This document shows positions 44,340 through 55,639 of a stretch of 64,000 bases of DNA, piece by piece; the first letter of the stretch is position 1; every line of letters starts with the position of its first letter. The stretch is from Tolypeutes matacus. Lineage: Eukaryota > Chordata > Mammalia > Cingulata > Chlamyphoridae. Below the pieces are notes generated by a model. That model did no database searches and was not told where the DNA came from. It was given only the letters and a program-made list of their open reading frames with translations. The stretch is from positions 9,919,485 to 9,983,484 of the forward strand of contig JAKSZT010053881.1 in the NCBI GenBank assembly GCA_026826555.1, written 5' to 3'. Made by a program: the position numbers and the translations under genes.

Positions 44340-44800
44340 CGTGAGCAAAGGCAACAACTGCTAAAACAGAAGTGAACTCCGCAAGGAGGGAATCAGCAAA
44401 CGCCACGGCTTTACTGCCATCAGACTTTGTAAAGCTCGAGCCAGGAGCCCGGAGACCGGAAGCACGGGGGCAGGGCCCGCGCGGGGCCTCACGGGAAGGG
44501 GGACGGGCCTACGGCGCCCAAGCAGCTGCGACGGCCCTGATTGAAACTTGATAAATGGCTCCCTGTTTAACGCTAGCAATGTTACTGCAATCGCACTGGC
44601 AAATATTTACCTTGGGATCCAAGTGACTGAAAATATTTGGTTGGAGCCAGATGCGTCGCGTGCCCGTCCCTGAAATATTAGCTAAAGGAGTGATTTAGGA
44701 AAATAATATGGTGGGTGGAGCCCCGGCCCGGCTGAACTGTTTACTTTGCTCCTGCTCTTGCCGAGCGTGCGAGCTCGGAGCTTCTAACAATCCTGGAGGG
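44340..44800. promoter_or_regulatory. CpG-rich candidate regulatory element
   Basis: CpG dinucleotides are dense here (about 17 in 44400-44550, and again at 44650-44780), while the flanks are CpG-poor. Between the two clusters is AT-rich text with forkhead-like sites: CAAATATTTACC at 44600-44611 and TGTTTAC at 44738-44744. No repeat family fits. It could be an enhancer, or a promoter of a non-coding RNA. The call rests on composition and motif content only, and conservation could not be tested. Confidence 0.5.
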
Positions 44801-45104
44801 AATTTGAACAGCTGGGAAGCAGGCCAGACCCGGAGAGAGAGATGGTCTGGTTTGGTTTGGGGCGGATAGTTTTACATAAATCAGAGAGGTGGAAGTACAT
44901 ATCTTCCTAAAAGGCTCTTAGTGATACTCTTAAAACAATTGACCTGGAGAAAAACTGAAGTACTTCGTTACATCCTCTTTGGCTCTACAGCTCATCTGAA
45001 ATAAGGGCACCAGTTACTTAGGAACTGAAGGCTTACCTCAGAAATGCTGTACTCCCTGTGGCTTGACTGTCCTGAGCTGTGGGCCATCCAGTTCATAAAG
45101 CTTC

Positions 45105-45305
45105 ATGTTGACAAAGATGCTTACTATGGGCCTGGTATTGTGGTACATTGTCTAGCAATTTTCACAACCAGCAAAAAAATAGGAAAACTTATTAGCTCCA
45201 TTTAACAGATGAGAATCAGCTTCAGAGACACTGGATATCTTGCTTAAGATCTCACAATTCATAAGTGGCACTACTGGGATTAGAACCCAGACAGACTCTT
45301 TCTTC
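45105..45305 (-). mobile_element. MIR relic
   Basis: CCATTTAACAGATGAGAATC, CTTGCTTAAGATCTCACAAT and GTGGCACTACTGGGATTAGA with ACCCAG are reverse MIR landmarks. Confidence 0.85.
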
Positions 45306-45343
45306 TCTTTGCTCTGCCTCCCCGTAGGGAGCCTGGTGAAAAG

Positions 45344-45541
45344 GGCCTCAGGTCTGTAATTCTACAGGTGAGGGATGAGGACATGGAGAATGGAACTCAG
45401 GCTGCTAATGGCCTCAGGTCTATAATTCTACAGGTGATGGATGAGGACATGGAGAATGGAACTCAGGCTGCTAATGGCCTCAGGTCTGTAATTCTACAGG
45501 TGAGGGATGAGGACATGGAGAATGGAACTCAGGCTGCTAAT
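45344..45541 (+). repeat. 66-bp minisatellite, 3 copies
   Basis: Three head-to-tail units cover 45344-45409, 45410-45475 and 45476-45541. Each starts GGCCTCAGGTCT and ends CAGGCTGCTAAT. Units 1 and 3 look identical. Unit 2 differs at two sites. Each unit contains CAGGTGAGG or CAGGTGATG, a splice-donor-like string. The array begins 39 bp after a MIR relic. No open frame runs through it. Confidence 0.95.
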
Positions 45542-46274
45542 TAGAAGGATTTGTGTGTCTGCCGTCAAAGGTGACCTCTTTTGCTGACCGCTATTGGTAT
45601 CACATGTGGTTTTGGGACATGCTGCTTTGTGAGGAAAGAACTAAAGATAAAACAAATTCAACTGGAGGGGGGGGGGGGAGTTGTCAATATTTGATTTCTT
45701 CCTTCTTCAAGTATAAAGAGAATAAAGATATAGAGACGGGGGTTGGATTTCAAGTGATAGAGTCTTCCTCTCCCACCAGCAGAAAACAAAGATTCAGGAG
45801 GCAAATTTAGCACCTGATACCCATTACTAAATGTGTCCACTTTCTCTCAGTATAGTTAATATATTCCTTTAAACTATAGTCCATGTATAAAGACATGACT
45901 TTTTAAAGAGGTTGCAGTCAACCAAGTACTTTAAAAATAACCCATTGTTTAAACTATTTTTTCTAGACTTGCTTCTGTGTGTTAATACAAGCCATGAAAT
46001 ATGCAACTAGAGTTACTAAAATATAATTTCTAAAAGGGTTGTTTGAATAAACTCATAACAATTCCCTTTTAAACAATTTAATTTTCCTTCCACCATGTAG
46101 GGAGGTGAATTCTAGGCATTCCATCTGCAAATAATATAACAGAATATGTGTCATTTGGCTTCTTTTCCTTCTGCTCACAAATAGCCATGTCCTCTAAGGC
46201 TGTATTTTGAGCCCTTCCTATCCCAATTGCCCAGGTCTTCATATACTGCCCCAGGCAGACAGCTTCATTTCAGT
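45542..46274. other. Unassigned single-copy DNA
   Basis: No repeat or exon recognised. A run of 14 G lies near 45666-45679. Confidence 0.4.
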
Positions 46275-46430
46275 CCCAGCCCAGCCAGTTATTGTGTGCT
46301 CTTAGTCAAGTTACTTGATCTCTCTAATCCATTATTTGCTCATTTGTAATAATACCTATATCTTAGGGCTGTTGCGAGAGGTAGATGTACATGATAAGAG
46401 CTCAATGAATGTTCATTAAGATTATTATAC
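46275..46430 (+). mobile_element. MIR relic
   Basis: CCAGCCAGTTATTGTGTGCT, AGTCAAGTTACTTGATCTCT and AGGGCTGTTGCGAGAGGTAG appear in order. Confidence 0.75.
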
Positions 46431-47285
46431 TTTCTTCCTCAGCAATCTTATCCACTCAGTGGCTTCTGTTCTCATCTCAAAGCAAAGTTTTGCTTCACGT
46501 TTCCACCCACCTACCTGATACACATTGCCCTGGAACGTTCTGTTAGCACTTCAAACTCAGCTCTAAAGTCACATTCATTTTTTTTTTTTATTAGATAAGT
46601 TGTGGTTTAACAGAACAGTCATGCATAAAATATAGGATTTCCATGTACCACCCTATTACTACACCTTACATTAGTATGGTACATTTGTTACAATTCATGG
46701 AAAAACATTTTTAAAATTGTACTATTAACTATAGCCCAACATTTACAATAAAGTTCACTGTTATTCAGTATGTTTTTTAAAAATTTTTATTCTAGTAACA
46801 TATCTACAACCTAAAATTTCCCCTTTTAACCACAGTCATGTATATAATTCAGTGCTGTTAATTACGTTCACAATGTTGTGCTACCATCACCATCATCCAT
46901 TACCAAACTTTACCATCAACCAAATAGAAACTTTGTACAATTTTATCATTAATGCCTCATTTCCTACCCTCACCCCTTCCTCCTGATAACCTATTTCTAG
47001 ATTCTTTCTCTATGAGTATTATTCTAATTATTTCATATCAATGAGGTCATACAATATTTGTCCTTTTGTGTCTGGCTTATTTCACTCAACATGATGTCTT
47101 CAAGTTTCATCCATGTCACATAAATAAGAACTTTATTCCTTTTATGGCTGAATAATATTCTATTGTACATATATATCAAATTTTATTTATCCATTCATTG
47201 GTTGATGGGTACTTGGGTTGCTTCCATCTTTTGGCAATTGTGAATAATGCCATTATGAACATCAGTGTACAAATATCTGTTCTAG

Positions 47286-47439
47286 GGAAGTGGCTGTGGC
47301 TCAAACAATTGAGCTCCTGTTTACCATATGGAGGACCCGGGTTCGATACCCGGGCCTCCTAGGAAAAAAAAAAAAAAAAGGCCTCCCAGAGAGGGGTCAC
47401 ACCAAAAAGAAGATGAAGCAACCAGATAGGGAAAAAAAA
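47286..47439 (+). mobile_element. Monomeric DAS-SINE with unusual 3' body
   Basis: It has an 11-bp target duplication ATCTGTTCTAG (47275-47285) and ATCTATTCTAG (47440-47450). The tRNA head has a B-box-like GGTTCGATACC. After an A-run of about 16 comes GGCCTCCCAGAGAGGGGTCA and a second A-run. This body is not seen in other copies here. Confidence 0.85.
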
Positions 47440-48388
47440 ATCTATTCTAGTCCCTGCTTTCAATTTTTGGGGGTATATACCTAGAAGTGGGGTTCCCAGG
47501 TCATATGGTAGTCCTACACTTAGCTTTCTAAGGAACTGCCAAACTGTCTTCCACAGCAGCTTCACCATTTTACATTCTCACCAACAATGTGTGAGAGTTC
47601 CTATTTCTCCACATCCTCACCAAAATTGGTTAGCTTCCATTTTTAAAATATTATGTATTTTTGTCAGCTCAAAATACCTTCTAATTTATCTTTTGATTTC
47701 TTCTTTGACCCATTGGGTATATAGAAGGGTGTCATTTAGTTTCCAAATATGTGGCTATTTCAAGATAATTTTCTGTTATTGATTTCTAATTTAATTCCAC
47801 TATAATCAGAGAATATACTTTGTATATTTTAAGTCTTTTAATATTTATTTATTCTTTTATGGCCCTGAATATGGTCTATCTTGGTAAATAATCCATTTAT
47901 ATTTTAAAATAATGTGTATTCTGCTGTTGTTGTCTGGGATGTTCTATGTAAGTCCACTAGATCGTTTGTTGATAGTATTATTCAAGTCTTTTGTATCATT
48001 GCTGACGATATGTCTACTTGTTCTATCAGTTATTGAGAATAGTGTTGAAATCCCTGACTATAATTGGGGATTATCTATTTTCCCCTTGCAGTTTTATCAG
48101 TTTTTGCTTCATGTATTTTGCATAAACACGATTGTGATATCTTCTTGAAGAATTGATACCTTTATCATTACAAAATGACCCTCTGATAAAGAGATATATT
48201 CTTTGCTCTGAAATCTATTTTGTCTGACAGTAATGTAGCCATTCCAGTGTTATCATTCTATATCTCTTTCCATCCTTTTACTTTTAACCTGTATTAAAAA
48301 TGGATTTCTTGTAAGCAGTATATGATTAGATCTTGCTTTTTTACCTACTCGGATAATCGCTGCCTTCTACTTGGGGTGTTTGGAATTG

Positions 48389-48555
48389 TGCTGCACAATA
48401 CAGTACCCACTAGCCACATGTGCCTATTAACATTTCAATTTAAGTTAATTAAAATTATATAGAATTTAAAAATCAATTCCTGAGGCACACTAGCAACATT
48501 TCAAGTGCTCCGTAGCCACATGTCGCTAGTGGCTGCTGTATTTGACAGCGCTAGT
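48389..48555. mobile_element. hAT-type palindromic MITE
   Basis: Left end TGTGCTGCACAATACAGTAC and CCACTAGCCACATGT pair with the reverse complement of the right end (ACATGTCGCTAGTGGCTGCT, GTATTTGACAGCGCTA). The flanks GTTTGGA and GTTTAGA suggest the 8-bp target duplication of hAT elements. It lies in minus-strand L1. No transposase. Confidence 0.8.
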
Positions 48556-49569
48556 TTAGACCGTTGACATTTACATATAATGGGATTATTGATATTGTTA
48601 GATTTGAGTATAACATCTTGCTATTTGTTTTCTATTTATCCCATCTGTTCTTTGTTTCCTTTTTATTTCTGGAAGTTCTATTTGCTTTCAAATCTTATTC
48701 TTTTTTTTTTTTTTTTTTTTTTTTTCGGTCTTTATTCTCTGCTTGTATTTGCAAGCATCCATTTACTCCTTTAAATATATTAAACACAGATATTTCATAT
48801 TTTGTGTTAATTCCAATACGTGAAATCTTTGTGGGCCTGTTTCTGCTGAAATTTGCTGATGGTTCTCACTCATGGTGTCTTGTTTTCATTTTTAAAATGT
48901 AAACTGCCCATTTTCCTTGGAACACGACCTATGGGAATGCTTTGAGGTCTGGGTTGACGTTAAATTACTCCAGAGAAGTTTGTATTTGCTTTTATTAGTT
49001 GCCTGGGACGCTACCAATCTTGGACTAAAGTAGAATGAATTCTAACAGAAAACATATGTGAGGGCCAACTTGGGTTTATGACTTCTCAGGGGAGATTCCC
49101 CCCTCCACCCAGCACAAGGGTGGAGATAGGCATTTCTTGGTTATCCCCTTCTGCCCAGTGTCATTTCTATCTTATCTTCACACTGAGGGTGTAAAGATGG
49201 GTTCTTGGTAGCTTCTCTGCCTTTGTCAGCTCTGTTTCAAGCAGCTGTCAAGGGGGAAGGACTCTCCAGAGTTTGAAGAAAAAAAAAAAAAAAACCCTCA
49301 GGGCAACATTGAGCTTGGCATTTGCTTCCCTCCCAGATTTTCTACTTTCACTTTGTTTTTGGAATCGGCAAATTCCTTAATGTGTTGCCAGACCTGAGAT
49401 GTATTTATAATTATTTAAAAATATTTTATCCAGAATTTTAGTTGCTTCAATAACAGAGGGTTATTCAGGGTGTCTAATCCACAATACTGCCATAAATGGA
49501 AGGTTCTGGCCTTGTGATGCTTCAAATTGGGTGCTAGAATATAACTTTCAGAACCATTGGTTAATGATA

Positions 49570-49780
49570 ACAGGAATAATAACTATTATTTGTTGAATGT
49601 CTGCTTTGGTCTAGTCTTTTGCATGCATTATCTCCAGTCCTCGTAATAACCCTACAAAGAGGCATTATTCTTCCCATTTAACAGAAAAAGCAACTAGGGT
49701 TAAATCACCCAAAGTCACCAACTAGTCAGCAAAAGAATTTGAACTCTGTATCAATCCTGATCTCTTTTTCAAACTGCAGT
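49570..49780 (-). mobile_element. MIR relic
   Basis: TTATTTGTTGAATGTCTGCT, CAGTCCTCGTAATAACCCTA, CCCATTTAACAGAAAAAGCA and CCAAAGTCACCAACTAGTCA are reverse MIR landmarks. Confidence 0.8.
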
Positions 49781-49887
49781 CTTTTTTCTTAATATTGAGG
49801 GGGCACAGTGACTTTCATATTTAATAGCAGACACTGAAAGCAGGTTGAGCAGAGAAGAGATTTTATAGGGTCAGTCTTTCCTCTTTA

Positions 49888-50085
49888 TTTTTTTTTTTAT
49901 TTTTATTTTTTAAAGATTTTATTTATTTATTCATTTATCACCCCCTTGCTGCCTGTGCTCGCTGGGTCAGCCAACCACGCCGTGCGGGCGGGCTTTTGCC
50001 TTCACCAGGAGGCCCCAGGAACCGAACCCGGGGCCTCCCATATGGTAAACGGGAGCCCTACTGATTGAGCCACAGCCGCTTCCCA
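49888..50085 (-). mobile_element. Monomeric DAS-SINE, young
   Basis: It has a 15-bp target duplication AGTCTTTCCTCTTTA (49873-49887 and 50086-50100). Its body nearly matches 13130-13312 (about seven differences over roughly 170 bp), including the GCCGTGCGGGCGGGC segment. Confidence 0.93.
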
Positions 50086-50100
50086 AGTCTTTCCTCTTTA

Positions 50101-51639
50101 GAGTCCCAGTATATAGGTTCCCATCACCTTAGCCAGACAGACATCACCAAACCCCCAACCCTTATATCCTTTTTCATCAGATTCAAAACCCTCTACAGGG
50201 AAATAACCTGAAGATAATGCAGAAACTGACTTCATAACATTAGCAGTAAGAGCTCTTAAATCTCCTTCCTTCCTATTTCCAAAGCTCCAGATGATCTTGG
50301 TTTGCTTGAGACACAAAACCAATTCCCTTATCCGAATTCTCTTTTGGACCCTGACATATCTAGTGTGACTTTCTCACAACTGCAGCCTTTTTGTCGTTTG
50401 TCTTCATTTCTTGGGTTGGTGGCTTCTGTCCTTAGCAGCTGTAGCCTTAGCCTTTATCTGGGTTTGCAATCAGGAAGCTGTGATACTTCCTGAGACTGTT
50501 CTGGCTACAATTTACACAATAAGAATTGAGTTCAATTTCTTTACTTAGGAGTTGCTCTGGGCTCCTGGAAGGGTTGGCTGTGCCTGGTCCAGTTTTCTAC
50601 AGGTCGAATCCAACAGTTGGGGAGAACCAACCTCTGTGGTTTGCAACTACTTGTGCTTCCTGAGCAACATACATGGAGAATTTGGAAAGAAGACAATGAT
50701 TAGGATTGGAGTCTAGAAAACCGTTAAGAAGGAGGAAGTTTATCAACCCAGTGGGAGTAAATCTCCAAACCACCCTCGGAATGCTAACACGCACATGATG
50801 TTCCTTGCTGCTGTGACTGCCCAGCAGGTTGATGAAGGAAGCCAACCTGGTACTAGAAGCAAAGAGAGAAGCTGAAGAAGAAACACCATTTTTAGATATT
50901 TAAACCCTTTGACCAAAAAAAAAAAAAAAAAAAAAATAGGAACAGCATTGATCAGCACCATTTAGCAGACAGAAGCTTTTTCGTTTGTGAAAATGCCCCC
51001 AATGCTGTCATCATCATTCTGTGTTTAAAAGTTGTTTTCTCACTGGCTATACTTTGGAACTCTCTGATGAATTAACCCACCTTTAGATGTGACGGATATT
51101 TAGGTTCCATTTTAAAATTATAATTAAATTTTTATAGTTAAATTTGTATGAGCTTATTATTGAATTTGTGTAGTAGGAGTCTTGTTTCTAGGCCTTCCTC
51201 CCCAGAGTCCTGACTTTGTATCATTTTAGTGAGAGACTTGGAGGAGTAGGAGAGGGGCAGATTCTGTGTGAGCAGGTTTAGTAAGAGAAAATGGGTGGCC
51301 TGAGATTTGGGGGTCAAGTATGAATTAGAGGTGCTCAGGCTTTGCCGGTCTTCACAGACAATGATTTAGAATTGAATGGTCATTCACTGACCATCAGAGA
51401 AGAACATGAGCAATGCCTTTGACAACTAAAGTATCTGCCCTCTGAAATTCAAAGAATTGTTACATTAAGCCCCATGATGGCCCTGTGAAGTGACTAGGAT
51501 AGGGACTGCCATTTCCACAAGAAATGGGGAGTGGCTGGAAGGGGGAGGAGGAAGGGTGGAACCAGAGATCTGAAAATGAGACCTCCTGACTTTCAATAGG
51601 CTGGACTATCCCAACCCCCCCATCCCACCACCAGAAAAC
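50101..51639. other. Unassigned single-copy DNA
   Basis: No exon or clear repeat. An A-run lies at 50915-50936. A possible weak reverse MIR lies at 51440-51560. Small frames at 50098-50961 have no domain. Confidence 0.45.
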
Positions 51640-51805
51640 ATGGAGTCAAGTCTTGGCCCCACACTTATAACCTGTGTGACCCCGTGACCTCTTGTAGTTT
51701 CAGTTTCCTTATCTATGATACAGGCATAATGACAATTACCTAACAGAAATGTGAATTGGGAAAATAATGACAAAACATGTGACACATAGTAGGCGTTTAA
51801 GAGAT
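51640..51805 (+). mobile_element. MIR relic
   Basis: ACACTTATAACCTGTGTGAC, AGTTTCAGTTTCCTTATCTA and GACACATAGTAGGCGTTTAA are MIR landmarks. Confidence 0.8.
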
Positions 51806-53254
51806 GTGTGTTCTCTTCTCTTCCCTCAGTTCACAGAGCCTAAATTATCGTCACCTGATTTCTGTATTTGGCATGGAAAAAAAGTATCCAAATATCCCAA
51901 AGGCTGGCAGATATTGCTGTCAAACCACACTCCATTGAAGACATGCTAAATAAAATATCTAAGAAAGTGACCACATGGCGGAATAAAAGAGACATTCATA
52001 ATGGCAACCAAAACAGAAAAAAAAACCCACAAGGACACAATGAAAACTGAAATCACAATAATCTCTAAACAGAGAAGTAATAATTGAAGCCTATATTTAA
52101 GTGTACGGGAATCAAGGATGGGGAGGGGTACCTGCCATTAAGATCATGAGATATTTTAAAGTTTGTAATATCTGATTTTTTTGTAAGTCATAAAATGTTC
52201 CAGGTCTCTCTGGTGTTGCCCAAAATGTATACGAATAAAAGAGGTAATAAAGAACAAAGCTGAGGGGAATGGGATAGAGCAGGAATGAATGCAGACTAAG
52301 GCATGTTAATAAAATTCTAGTTTTTAAACTTAGGCTGGGACCATAGGTATTCAGTTTTACATTACATAGATTACATTACAATGACATTACATATATTCTT
52401 TATATAACAACTGTTACATAATTTTAAAAATATAAGTAAATCTGGAAATTGGTGCTCAGCAACTTCCACAGCAATAAAAAAGAGAAGAATCAGTATCTCC
52501 AAGGAACTTCTGTCTGTGATCAAAGATGGAATGTATAATTCCACTTCCCAAATGCTGCCAGAAAACATATTTGTATTTCTGATTTTGTAATCAAATTAAT
52601 GAGCAAAGTAAGTACAGTTTTACCTCTAGGCATCAGTAAATTGCTGGATCTGGTGTCTCATAAATAAATTTTAAAAATGTTAAGTAATATTTATTCATCT
52701 AAAAATACTTTATGCTAGTAAATGGCACTCTTATAGGCCCTGGAAAAGCAGCAATAAATAAGACAGATATAACCTCTGACTTTAGAGAGTCTAAAATCCA
52801 AAGGGATGTCAGATAATAAAGAAGCCAAGTACAAATAATCAGAAAATGGAGAGATGACAACTTGTGACTACAACCAATCCAACACAGCACAACCTCCTGT
52901 GAAGCTCCCCTCAGTTGTCCTGGCCCCTTTCTGTTGGTACTCTAGCATCCTAGGGGAGGAGCCCAAGGGGTCATTACTTTCCCAGCAGAGAATCGGAAGA
53001 AGAGGAGATAAGGGGGAAGTGTCACAGCCACATTAGTGCCCACACACACCCAGGAAGGGGGGGCTGCACTCTGACCTAGGGTGATGGGGGGGGAGTCATC
53101 TTGATTCTTGGGAACTTCAGGAAGTGAATGAACTTCTCAGAGGCTGCAGATTCAGAAAAGAATCCTTGGGGTCCCTGGTCACTGCTCTTCCCACTTGGGC
53201 TGGGAGGAACAATCACCAAGCTGGGTGTTTCCAGAACCCTGCCAGGGTTTTGAT
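51806..53254. other. Unassigned single-copy DNA
   Basis: No gene recognised. An ATTACAT-rich stretch lies at 52360-52392. G-runs lie near 53056 and 53085-53092. Confidence 0.4.
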
Positions 53255-53350
53255 AGAATCACAGAACTTAGAGCTGGAAAGTCCCTTAGAGAACATTGAG
53301 CCCATCCTTCTCACTTTACAAGGAAGGAAACAGACTCAGAAAGGGCATAA
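53255..53350. repeat. Ancient MIR-like relic
   Basis: AACTTAGAGCTGGAAAGTCC, then CTTAGAGAACATTGAGCCCA and CAAGGAAGGAAACAGACTCA, is a widespread old mammalian repeat phrase. Exact family uncertain. Confidence 0.5.
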
Positions 53351-53375
53351 GTCCAAGTTTAAAAAGCAATTAGGG

Positions 53376-53460
53376 GGGGTCAGATGTGGCTCAACTGGTT
53401 GGGCGTCCGTCTCCCATATGGAGGGACCCGGGTTCGATCCCCGGGACCTCCCGGTAAAAA
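53376..53460 (+). mobile_element. Young DAS-SINE monomer
   Basis: It has a perfect 15-bp target duplication AAAAAGCAATTAGGG (53361-53375 and 53461-53475). It has an intact A-box region TGGCTCAACTGG (53387-53398) and B box GGTTCGATCC (53431-53440). The tail is a short A-run. It is the cleanest tRNA-like head in the window. Confidence 0.95.
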
Positions 53461-53489
53461 AAAAAGCAATTAGGGCTCTGGCATACAGT

Positions 53490-53860
53490 AGCTAAATGCT
53501 CACCAGTCCCATTTTCTCTACTTCACACTAAGGAAGACTGCCTTTCCCAGCCTCCTTTGCAGTTAGGTTGGGATCATGTGTCAGGGTTCTGACCAGTGGA
53601 ATGTAAACAGATGTGATCTATCGATTTGCCAATCGGCTTTGAAAGGTCCCACATAATCCCTACTGTCTTCATTTACTGGTCAGCTAAATGCAGATAATCC
53701 AGCAGAGAACTCCAAGGAATACCAAGATGAAGGCAGCCCACTGAGCATGCAAATCAACCGTGATACGTATGAGAAACAAATCTTTATTGTGTAAGCCACT
53801 GGGATGTTGGGGTTGTTTGTTACAGGAACTAGTGTTCTTTATTCAAATACACTGGCAGCT
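53490..53860 (+). repeat. Ancient LTR-like repeat
   Basis: CTTTCCCAGCCTCCTTTGCA, CTGACCAGTGGAATGTAAAC, ATTGTGTAAGCCACTGGGAT and GGGTTGTTTGTTACAGG follow an old dispersed mammalian repeat with an LTR-like 3' end. Name uncertain. Confidence 0.5.
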
Positions 53861-55639
53861 TGGAGAGTATAAGCCAGACCTCCTGACTCCCATCTCAATG
53901 CTCTTTTTCACTAAACTATTCTGTTTCTCCAAGTGAACAGGGAGAAGATTCCCCAAGAAACTTCAGACCCATTCCATACCTGGAACTTCCCAGTGTTGGA
54001 CCAACAACAGCCAGTGGAAAAGAAACCCCCAACATAGAGACCCCAGGGGATCCTTAGTGATGTCACAGAGGATACGTTTATGTTTCCCCTGGGATCAGCT
54101 AAAACCTTGGCACTAGTACATGGACTGTAGAGTTCTCCCAGGCCACTGCCCCCTGCCCATGTGCCTGATCAGAGCAGGTGGCCCAGCAGTGTGTCAGCCA
54201 GAGGACTCTGCCGACCTGAGATTTGAAAAATGCTGAAGTGACTGGTAAATCATCAAATAAAAATTGAGTTTTAGTGTTGTATGACTTTGCTATAGTCTAA
54301 TGTTTTGACACTTAATAAGCTATACATGGCACGTACATAGAACCACAATCCACTGACAGAAATTTATAAGTATCTACTGACCAGAACTACTCATATTCCA
54401 GTCCTTTCTGAATCACAGATGGAGAGATAGCTTATCTGATGGAATAGTTATTCACAAAGCTTCCATCCTTGGGCAGGTGGTAGAATGGAATAATTGAGAT
54501 CTCTTTTCCATGGCTTCTTGATATTAACTGTCCTCTAAGTAAAAGGACTGAGTTGGACTCACCTTAAATATGCCTCTAGTTGTCACATCAGTTTAGATCA
54601 TCAACTCTTGGAGAAAAGGAAGGACTTAAGAATCAGAGAACCTTTGGGTTGAAAGAGCTTTCAAAGTCATCTGAGTCTATCTTTATTTATTTTATTTTAT
54701 TTTATTTTATTTTATTTTATTTTATTTTATTTTATTTTATATGTCCTTTTATATAGTGCCTAAACACATGATGTAACCAGTAACCACACAAAGATAAGTA
54801 GAAAGATGGCATGCAAAAATAGTATAATGTGGTGGGATTCCAACAGCCGAGTTAAAAACCTGTTACTCTTGTTTATTAGAGACCCATGAATAGTGGTCTC
54901 AGTACAGGGAAAGAGGAAGTCTAGTTTCTGTACAATCTCTGGGAAGGTAAGTCTGAAAGGTGCAATGCTCACAGACAAGTCTACTAAAGGTAATGAAAGG
55001 ATGGTTTCTGAACCTCTCAAAAAATTATAGGAAGCATCCACTCAGCCTTCCTTACCCTAAAAACAACCGAGGAATTGCCACTGCAACAAAATTTTATAAA
55101 GGCATGCCAATCACTTCTACTTCTCAGAAAGGGCAGCCTAGGAAATTGTTTAATTCATGTTAAAAGACAGAATTGAAACTAGGCTTCCTTCTTTGCCAAA
55201 AATAAAATATTCTCAATGAAGTTTGTAAAACTAGTGTCAAGAAGCAAATCTAACTTCCTGCTTTTGCTTCTCTCTACAATTATGACAAATTCAGATTTAG
55301 AAAAGACCTTGCAAATTAGGATCCTTCCTCGAATACCAAAAAATGTACTAGCAGAATAAAACAATATCCTATTTTTTTTGGACAAAATAATTGAGTACTT
55401 TTATGCCCCAAATACTGTGAGTGTGTATAATTTTTTTATATGAGTAATTTCATTGGAAATGAGAGAACAGCAAACAGATTCCTATTAAAATAAGTTGCTT
55501 AGAGATCAAAGGTCAAATGCTTTAACACAGAAATAATCAAATTTTATCAGAAATTAAAGTTTCAATTGGTAATTGTATTTTACTCGTCTGAAAGACTTTA
55601 AAAATGGTAAAAATGATATTTAGTTGATGTTTAAATTGA
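53861..55639. other. Single-copy DNA with (TTTTA)n
   Basis: No exon or confident repeat apart from a short MIR-like scrap near 54635 and the microsatellite at 54683. Small frames at 54760-55385 have no domain. Confidence 0.45.
54683..54740. repeat. (TTTTA)n microsatellite
   Basis: About eleven tandem TTTTA units with one imperfect start. This could be the remnant A-tail of a lost minus-strand retroposon, but no body is visible. Confidence 0.95.

Larger units (their letters stand above)
46578..49510 (-). mobile_element. Minus-strand L1, 3' UTR through 5'-like region
   Basis: A T-rich end at 46578 is the reversed A-tail. Then come a 3' UTR with one tail module (about 46640-46755), ORF2 in reverse (46990-48700, for example TTTTGGCAATTGTGAATAAT at 47230) and older L1-like sequence to about 49510. 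It is cut by a DAS-SINE and a hAT-like element. A 25-T run sits at 48701-48725. The 48730-49510 part is less certain. Confidence 0.7.

Noticed and set aside
53376..53460. Possible tRNA gene
   Set aside because: A and B boxes are present, but the cloverleaf is not closed, an A-tail follows and a target duplication flanks it. It is a SINE.
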